Shown here one piece after another: positions 58,126 through 64,000 of a stretch of 64,000 nucleotides of DNA. Location: contig NC_081408.1 of assembly GCF_030272615.1 (NCBI RefSeq), positions 401,043,889 to 401,107,888 on the forward strand. The letters are read 5' to 3'. Each line of letters begins with the position of its first letter. The stretch's first letter is position 1. The translations under genes were made by a program, and so were the position numbers. The notes beneath the pieces were generated by a model that saw only the letters and a program-made list of their open reading frames with translations, searched no databases and was not told the origin of the DNA. This DNA is from Cryptomeria japonica (Eukaryota > Streptophyta > Pinopsida > Cupressales > Cupressaceae).

Positions 58126-60339
58126 ATGGCTGCTTGCATTCCCTTCTCCGTGAGCAGAGCCGGCAGTAGGAAAAATTTCTTTTGTGAAGATCAAGTGAAG
58201 GACAAAGATGAGAACACGAGTTTTGAAGAGTCAGGACAGGAACATTTTGTGCGTTCTTTGAGTGTACCGAAGAAGCTGGTCAGAAGTGTTAGTTTGAAGT
58301 TGAGAAAACTGAATCTGAAATTTGATCAGGAGGGTGAAGGAATGGTTGATGAAGAGACTAGAATTCATACAATTCACAGGGAAGACCAGGGCAAGGAGAG
58401 ATGGGAGTCTAGCAAATGTCTTGGCTTGTATGGAAAAGGCAATCGTTGCAGGGTCGGGGATGATATTAGCGAGGACATGGGGAGAGGAAATGATAAGCCT
58501 AGAAAGGTAGTCGATGGTGACTGCATAGCTTCTGTTAGAGGAAATCCAGATATAGATGTTGACTGCAGAAGAGAGTTTCATGGGTGTCTTGATTTGGATG
58601 CAAGATTTGAGAGGTTAAGGGAGTGGAATAGGGGAGATTCACAGGGAGACAAATCATGTAAGTCCATTGGCAAGAAGAAGGCAACGGATATCGACAGCAC
58701 AGGTGGATCTTTAATATACTCAGTGGATGAAGAAGGGGAATGGGCTAACAAGAGGGAGAGAAGCCACTTGGAATGTTTTGCATATGGTGGAACTAACAAG
58801 TTCTGGAGAAGAAATAGCAAGAGGTTAGTAGAAAGGAGGAATGCCATGAGTTCAAAAGAAGAGAGGCATGTTTCTCTTCCAGATGACATCATAGAAATGT
58901 GTTTGGCTAGAGCATCATTGATCAGTCTAATGAATGCAAGGCTAGTCTGCAAAAAGTGGAGAATGTTAACTTCAAGTCCTCATTTTATGCAAATGAGAAC
59001 TGCCTATCTGTCTCAGAAGCCATGGCTCTTTTTGTTTGGTCTCTCTAGGGATGGGGTTTCTGTAGGTCAAATCCAGGCACTTGATACCGCCATGAATAAA
59101 TGGTACAGACTTGATGCAGAAATTCTGAAAGGGAGGTTCATGTTTTCAGTTGCTTGTGCAGGCAGTTCCATCTATGTTATTGGTGGATGTTCGACTTCAA
59201 ATTGCCCTGGTGGTGGGATAGACAAAACCAAGTATAAGACTCATAAAGCTGTATTAGTTTACAGTCCTTTCATTGGGTCATGGAAGAAAATAGCCCCAAT
59301 GAAGTCGGCAAGAGCATTGCCAGTGGTTGGTGTTTTTGATGCTTATTGTAGCAGCAATGGCATGTCTGGACTGTCTATAAGGCAAGGTAGAAGAAGCATT
59401 GAACAGGATGGAAATGAAGAAGAAGGTCAGAGTGTGGGCAAGTTGTCAACAATCCAGGGAGGTGGGGTAGCATCATGCAGCACATCAAGGTCTTTGGAGT
59501 CAAGAAGGAACCGACATTCTGAGGTGTATGGCGGTTCTCAAAATGTTTCTGGCAAGCGACAACTGTGGGAAGTTCTTCAAGGAATGAAAATTTCAGGTTC
59601 TCAAGGGGCACTGCCTTTCTCCTCAGCACCTGACTTGGGTAAAATTGCACGTGGGGAAGTATCTGCAGAAGACAGAGATCAATCTAAACCAAAAGAGACA
59701 AAAGCTTTTGCTATAATAGTGGTAGGTGGACATGGTCTATGGAATGAGCCTCTGGATTCTGCAGAGATCTATGACTCAGCTTCCAACAGTTGGAGGGAAA
59801 TAGCAAGACTTCCTGCTGATCATGGGCGTGTTTGTGCAGGTGTAGTTTGCAACGGGGTGTTTTATGTCTATTCGGAATCTGACAAGCTTGCTGCTTATGA
59901 TTTTGAAAAGGACAGTTGGATTGGAATTCAAATGGCTCATTCTCCTGTCCGTCTTCCAGAATACTTACCTAAGCTAGTGTCATGCAATGGCCGTCTCTTC
60001 ATGCTTTGTGTCTCATGGTGTGAAAGAGATGAACGTGAGAATGGAAGAGATAAAGCTACAAGAAAATTGTGGGAGCTAGATCTTAGTTCATATTCCTGGA
60101 CCGAAATATCAAGGCATCCAGATGCTCCATTGGATTGGAATGCATCTTTTGTGGGGAATGGGGATCAAATATATGGAGTAGAGATGTTCAAGATTTTTGG
60201 TCAAGTGCTGGACTTTGTCACTGTTTGTGATGTTTCAGGACCAAATTTCAAATGGAGCCGTATATCTAGAGAGCATGTGGCACAAGACATGGATGCATCA
60301 TCATGCATGACAAAAGCAGCTGTTATAGTGCAGTTGTGA
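58126..60339 (+). CDS. CFK1: F-box/kelch-repeat protein, CFK1-like
   Basis: An intact intronless frame of 737 residues. I start it at the ATG at 58126 (MAACIPFSVS), the first in frame after the stop at 58084; the open frame extends 11 codons further up but has no ATG there. Residues 42-65 form a basic RSLSVPKKLVRSVSLKLRKL segment, and up to about 245 the protein is charged and probably disordered. The F-box lies at about 250-292 (LPDDIIEMCLARASL, LVCKKW). Kelch-type units follow: GRFMFSVA/IYVIGG at about 336-355, SWKKIAPMKSARALPVVG at about 385, then a low-complexity insert (about 406-520), then IIVVGGHG, SWREIARLP and SWTEISRHP. Sequence and layout match Arabidopsis At5g42350/At5g42360 (CFK1, COP9-interacting F-box kelch 1, and its neighbour), which act as substrate adaptors of SCF ubiquitin ligases. 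The Arabidopsis protein is, as I recall, about 560 residues, so the N-terminus here is longer. Orthology is inferred from memory of the family. Confidence 0.93.
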   Translation: MAACIPFSVSRAGSRKNFFCEDQVKDKDENTSFEESGQEHFVRSLSVPKKLVRSVSLKLRKLNLKFDQEGEGMVDEETRIHTIHREDQGKERWESSKCLGLYGKGNRCRVGDDISEDMGRGNDKPRKVVDGDCIASVRGNPDIDVDCRREFHGCLDLDARFERLREWNRGDSQGDKSCKSIGKKKATDIDSTGGSLIYSVDEEGEWANKRERSHLECFAYGGTNKFWRRNSKRLVERRNAMSSKEERHVSLPDDIIEMCLARASLISLMNARLVCKKWRMLTSSPHFMQMRTAYLSQKPWLFLFGLSRDGVSVGQIQALDTAMNKWYRLDAEILKGRFMFSVACAGSSIYVIGGCSTSNCPGGGIDKTKYKTHKAVLVYSPFIGSWKKIAPMKSARALPVVGVFDAYCSSNGMSGLSIRQGRRSIEQDGNEEEGQSVGKLSTIQGGGVASCSTSRSLESRRNRHSEVYGGSQNVSGKRQLWEVLQGMKISGSQGALPFSSAPDLGKIARGEVSAEDRDQSKPKETKAFAIIVVGGHGLWNEPLDSAEIYDSASNSWREIARLPADHGRVCAGVVCNGVFYVYSESDKLAAYDFEKDSWIGIQMAHSPVRLPEYLPKLVSCNGRLFMLCVSWCERDERENGRDKATRKLWELDLSSYSWTEISRHPDAPLDWNASFVGNGDQIYGVEMFKIFGQVLDFVTVCDVSGPNFKWSRISREHVAQDMDASSCMTKAAVIVQL

Positions 60340-60436
60340 ATTTTCCATAACTATATCTAGAGAGCATTTGGCATATGACATGGATGATTCGTCCTGCATG
60401 ACAAAAGCAACTGTTGTAGTACAATTCTGAACTTTG
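60261..60436 (+). repeat. tandem duplication of the gene's 3' coding end
   Basis: The last 26 codons with the stop (60261-60345) recur just downstream (60352-60436), offset 91 bp. Copy 1 ends AAVIVQL-stop and copy 2 would end ATVVVQF-stop. About 13 of 79 bases differ. The second copy lies in the 3' UTR and, because 91 is not a multiple of three, in another frame than the main ORF. Confidence 0.9.
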
Positions 60437-62326
60437 CTGAAATTTATGCAGCCTTTTGTCACTTAAGCTTAGGTATGATTCTTAAGCATGGCCTCGAAAA
60501 GCTGTGCTATTCTTTCAATGTTACTGAGTTGTAAATTGATCCTTCACTTACAAGAATTGAAATCATAATTGATGGTTTATTGACTCTGTATTTTGTACTT
60601 GTTCAAAAGATTTGCAACATTTTGTGAATATGCATCTATGCATGTGATATAGAATCAACCATTTTTTCTTCTGAACTTTTACCATTTCCTTTATGAGTGT
60701 TATTTGCGGCTCTTTCTCCCTCGCAAAAACATTTTTCTTTGACTAGTTCACTTTTTTATATGCATTTCCCAATCTGCTCTTGAACTTACGATTAGGTACA
60801 TATATTAAGCCCATGGATATAATTCATCCCATGAGAAATTGTAAACCTTTGTGTAGTATATTCGGAGAATGTGAGTTCAGTGATTGGTTGCATGTGATAG
60901 GGTTACTCGACTGACAAGGATGCTTTAGGCTTCAAGATGCCGTGTATAATGTCAATTTCCAGATTTAACCACTTACTGGGTTATCTTTGGTCCTCCTTTT
61001 GTCATGTTAGATTTCCTGATTGCATTTCAATGGCTTGATTTTTTTGTAGTTGGATGTTTCTTGTCATGTTTTAATCAGTCTTGATCATTAAGGGTTTCAT
61101 CTGCCCATTTTATCTTTTAAGTTCATGGTTGTTCTTCATAGTTTGAAATAGATTAAAAAATCATGTTTTGTTCTTCTATAGATGTTACTCTGGGTTGATA
61201 AGCACTGGCATGCTATTATTAGTTATTACTATTAACATAACCTTTTACCAATAGGTGTTGTGCTAGTATATATGCAGCATGTAATTGTGCCCTTGGGTAA
61301 TGAATGGATTTGCCCCCAAAAATACTTTTACAAGGGCTTCCCGATTTACCGTTTGAATCCAGAATGGATGAACTCTCCTATTTTCCCTGACATGGGGTGA
61401 AGGATCCCTCAAGGCCTACAGCTAAATTACTGCAACTGTTCACATGTATTATTTAGCATTGTTTTGTTCGGACTTTATGCCCATATGGTTGTTGGGATTC
61501 CGTGGCACTGCCTATGGTGTTTTTAATTGTGATTCTTTCACTATTATAAGCTGTGATGTACATGTGACATGTCTGGGTGGGGGGATTTTGTTGAACCACT
61601 TCTACTTGCCATCAACGATTTTATCACAACCTGGGTTCTTGACTATTGGCCTAGAGGTTTAATAGGGGTATGGGATATGTTTATTACCTAAGATTATTGT
61701 TATGGGATAGGTTTGTGGTTGCAGGGGTGATCTTGTAGCTGTAGATTTGTCTCTTCATTTTAAAATTCAAGATCTGAATTTGGTTGATTGGTCTTATTCA
61801 CCTTCATGTTTTGAGCTAACTAAATAAATGTTTGGTGGAAGTAATTAAAAAACATTCAATGCCTTTCAGGATCATTGGAAATTATTTCATTCTAGAACAT
61901 CAGAGCAATTAATAGCAATCTATTTTGAGTTGGTTCAATAAAAAGTAGCAAATCAGCATACCTGGGAGTTTCCTTGTTTTTGATCTTCTCCACTCTCTGG
62001 GTTGGGAGAATTTGCCTGCCTTTGATGAATTGACAATCTTTAAGGTTGTTTTCAAATATTATCAGATACTCATATATTCTAGAAGCAGTAAATAGACGTC
62101 TATATTTGACGAAGTTACAAAACATGTTAGGATGAGGTGTGTCATTCATCTTGCAAATCTAAAGTTTTAAAATTGGATATAATCATGTAGATGATAAATA
62201 ATGTATTATTTCCAAATATCATGGAGCAAACAAAATGGATCAACCATGTGAGGGTGGGGACATTATTAAAGATTCTTGGAATATTTTTTCATTTTTGTAG
62301 GAAGGCATTAGGGAGGTTACATTGAA
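60437..62326. other. 3' flank and intergenic sequence
   Basis: Presumed 3' UTR then intergenic. No canonical AATAAA lies close to the stop; TTTGTACTTG and TTTTGTGAATATG-like elements near 60590-60640 could serve polyadenylation. Small open frames at 61444-61662 (+) and 61892-62149 (-) have no family signature. Confidence 0.4.
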
Positions 62327-62478
62327 AGGTCAAAATTGGGAGTTATGGAGCATCTTTCTAATTTGGTGCTTATGACAAAGGTCAAAACTGGGAGTTCTAG
62401 AGCATCTTTCTAATTTGGTGCTTATGACAGGTCAAAATTGGGAGTTATAGAGCATCTTTCTAATTTGGTGCTTATGAC
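62327..62478 (+). repeat. tandem repeat, 3 copies of 50-52 bp
   Basis: Units start at 62327, 62379 and 62429 with AGGTCAAAATTGGGAGTTAT and end with TTTGGTGCTTATGACA. Copies differ by one to three bases, so the expansion is recent. Confidence 0.92.
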
Positions 62479-62564
62479 ACAAATATTGAATGCCCTTATG
62501 GAGTGTCATTTGGGGAAATGATTATTTAACCATTATTACAAAATTTATAATTTGTAAAAGAGGC

Positions 62565-64000
62565 ATGTGTAAGAGTTGTTACCCACTATTTTGGGTTGCC
62601 TAACCATGACTATGGGGGAGTTGGATGTATGCTATGGCTCGTGGTTTTATTCATAGTTTTGGATATCACTAAGTGGTTTCTAGTTTTGACCTTTCTATAT
62701 ATTGGAGGCATGTAATAGAGGATTGTAAGGTTCTTTTGCAAGACTCTTATGTCGTTAGTTTACCATAAGAGGGATAAGTGATTGTATTAGTGTATACTCT
62801 TTGTTGAGATTAATATAAACTTGAGTCTTTTTTGCAAGGGTTTTTCAACATAAATCTAGTCTTATGGTTTGCTTCTTCATTGCCACATTAATTTTTATTG
62901 GTTTAATCATATATTTTATATTGATCAAACCACTGTTGAATAATGTTTTCATTGTGTTTACCTCGTTAATCAATATTGATATCAAAGCTATGACTCGATT
63001 TGGATGAGGATGTTTTTCTTGTAATGTAGGTTTTTTTATAGTTGTAGTGGGAGTATTTTGTTTAGTGGTTTTGTAGATTTGAGTGTGGTTAGAGCAGCAG
63101 TCATCTCTTTATCCATCATTGGAGAGTCGTGATGGATAAAGAGATGACTGCTGGTGTATTAGATGAAAATTGGATGAAGCTTGACAAGGTTGCTTAGCGG
63201 ACAATAAAATTCTCTCCAATTTTGTTTTTCTTAATGTATTTGAGGAGAATATGGCATATAGTCTATATGATATAAGGATAGGGGAATGAAATCTACTAAA
63301 CAAGGGTCATATTAATAAATTGCATTTAAAATAGAAAGTATATTCATATAAAAAGAAAGAAAACTTTTTTGTTAATCTTATTTTGAGTTAGCTGGGAAGT
63401 ATAGATGTTAGGCTTGCACAGGAAGATATATTTATAATTAGTCTTGGTACTACAAAGCCTAAGATGGATAACCTCATTGCTACTTTGTTCAATAGTGAGG
63501 TGAAAATCTATGGATGGTGGTTTAAAAAATGCACTACTTATGGGTAGAATAAAGGGAAAATGTTACTAGAAAAGGTGGGATAAGGAGAGCTCTCAGTAAA
63601 AAAAAAAAACTCTATTAAAGTCTTGATAAGAGTAGAGTGGAATGTTGGAACTATGAGAAATAGACCTATGTAAACAAGGAATGAAAAAACAATAAGTATT
63701 TTCAAAACCTTTTAATGATAAATCTTTTGATGACGAAAATGATGGATTGATTTTTTGTGCTAACATTGTTAGTGACGCCTCATGGATTATTGAGAGAAGT
63801 GCTTTGTATCTCATGACTTCTCATAGGGAGTGATTTTCTTCATACAAAGCATATAATATTGGTGAGGTAAAACTTGTGCTGAATGAGAGAGAAAGATCTC
63901 TTATATACATGTTGAATGTTTATGAATTAAAACAAAATTTACTTTCAAATTTTAAAATAAATGATGTTGTAGTGCATGTTAAATTTGACAAGAGTGGTTG
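62565..64000 (+). mobile_element. Ty1/copia element, LTR to protease, running off the window (fossil)
   Basis: Plus-strand copia relic. An LTR-like block ends near 62972 (probable start TGTGTAAGAG at about 62565) and is followed by GATATCAAAGCTATG, a slightly altered initiator-Met-type primer-binding site. Gag starts with MDKEMTAGVLDENWMKLDK at about 63131. A CWNYEK-type zinc-knuckle remnant lies near 63640-63670, and the protease neighbourhood near 63775-63900 (ASWIIE, then FSSYKAYNIGEVKL in part). Broken in many places; the rest lies beyond the window. Confidence 0.65.
63095..63153. repeat. perfect 24-bp inverted repeat with 11-nt loop
   Basis: Arms 63095-63118 and 63130-63153 are exact reverse complements; the loop is TTGGAGAGTCG. 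The right arm coincides with the start of the copia gag, the left arm is its antisense copy in the leader. The transcript would fold into a stable hairpin. Confidence 0.95.

Noticed and set aside
58231-58952. Minus-strand open frames opposite the host gene
   Set aside because: Shadows of a strongly coding plus strand; no motif of their own.
1-64000. CRISPR arrays, bacterial operons or an organellar origin
   Set aside because: The tandem repeats found lack regular spacers, and gene content and transposon types are those of a plant nucleus.

Overview
The window looks like nuclear DNA of a seed plant with a large, repeat-rich genome. A conifer or other gymnosperm is my best guess, inferred from the density of old, decayed LTR elements and from the one host gene, which belongs to a plant F-box/kelch family. 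No prokaryotic or organellar features were seen. I recognise one host protein-coding gene, an intact F-box/kelch gene at 58126-60339 (+) related to Arabidopsis CFK1. Almost everything else is transposon-derived.

Layout from left to right. 1-5230 holds unassigned repeats and a copia-type LTR end with its primer-binding site (2590 on). 5231-10419 is a minus-strand Ty3/gypsy relic (gag, very long leader, primer-binding site, LTR). It sits inside the integrase end of a plus-strand gypsy relic (10420 to about 15300), which carries an antisense plant-mobile-domain gene remnant between pol and its 3' LTR. 15790-21350 is a minus-strand Tat-like gypsy relic with the order protease, RNase H, reverse transcriptase; its LTR abuts and cuts a minus-strand L1-type LINE (21351-25898). 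27621-29161 is a solo LTR with a perfect 5-bp target duplication. 29900-36067 is a decayed minus-strand copia element, interrupted by a tRNA-derived SINE (32029-33971) whose 3' tail is a 1.67-kb TA/TG-rich microsatellite.

37346-52474 is a nested locus. An outer minus-strand LTR element with no visible pol but a G-patch-like motif is interrupted by a nearly complete chromodomain-bearing gypsy element (41395-49148). Its upstream LTR is itself interrupted by a second solo LTR (50753-52285) of the same family as the one at 27.6 kb. 54400-57000 is a further minus-strand copia relic, and 62565-64000 a plus-strand copia relic running off the window.

The host gene appears to have a 5' leader with a possible intron and a short upstream ORF. 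Just after its stop codon lies a diverged copy of its own last 26 codons. The transposons do not form a functional pathway. Their value is as a stratigraphy: LINE before Tat-like gypsy; outer LTR element before chromovirus and before solo LTR; copia before SINE before microsatellite growth. All coordinates and percentages were read and counted by hand.
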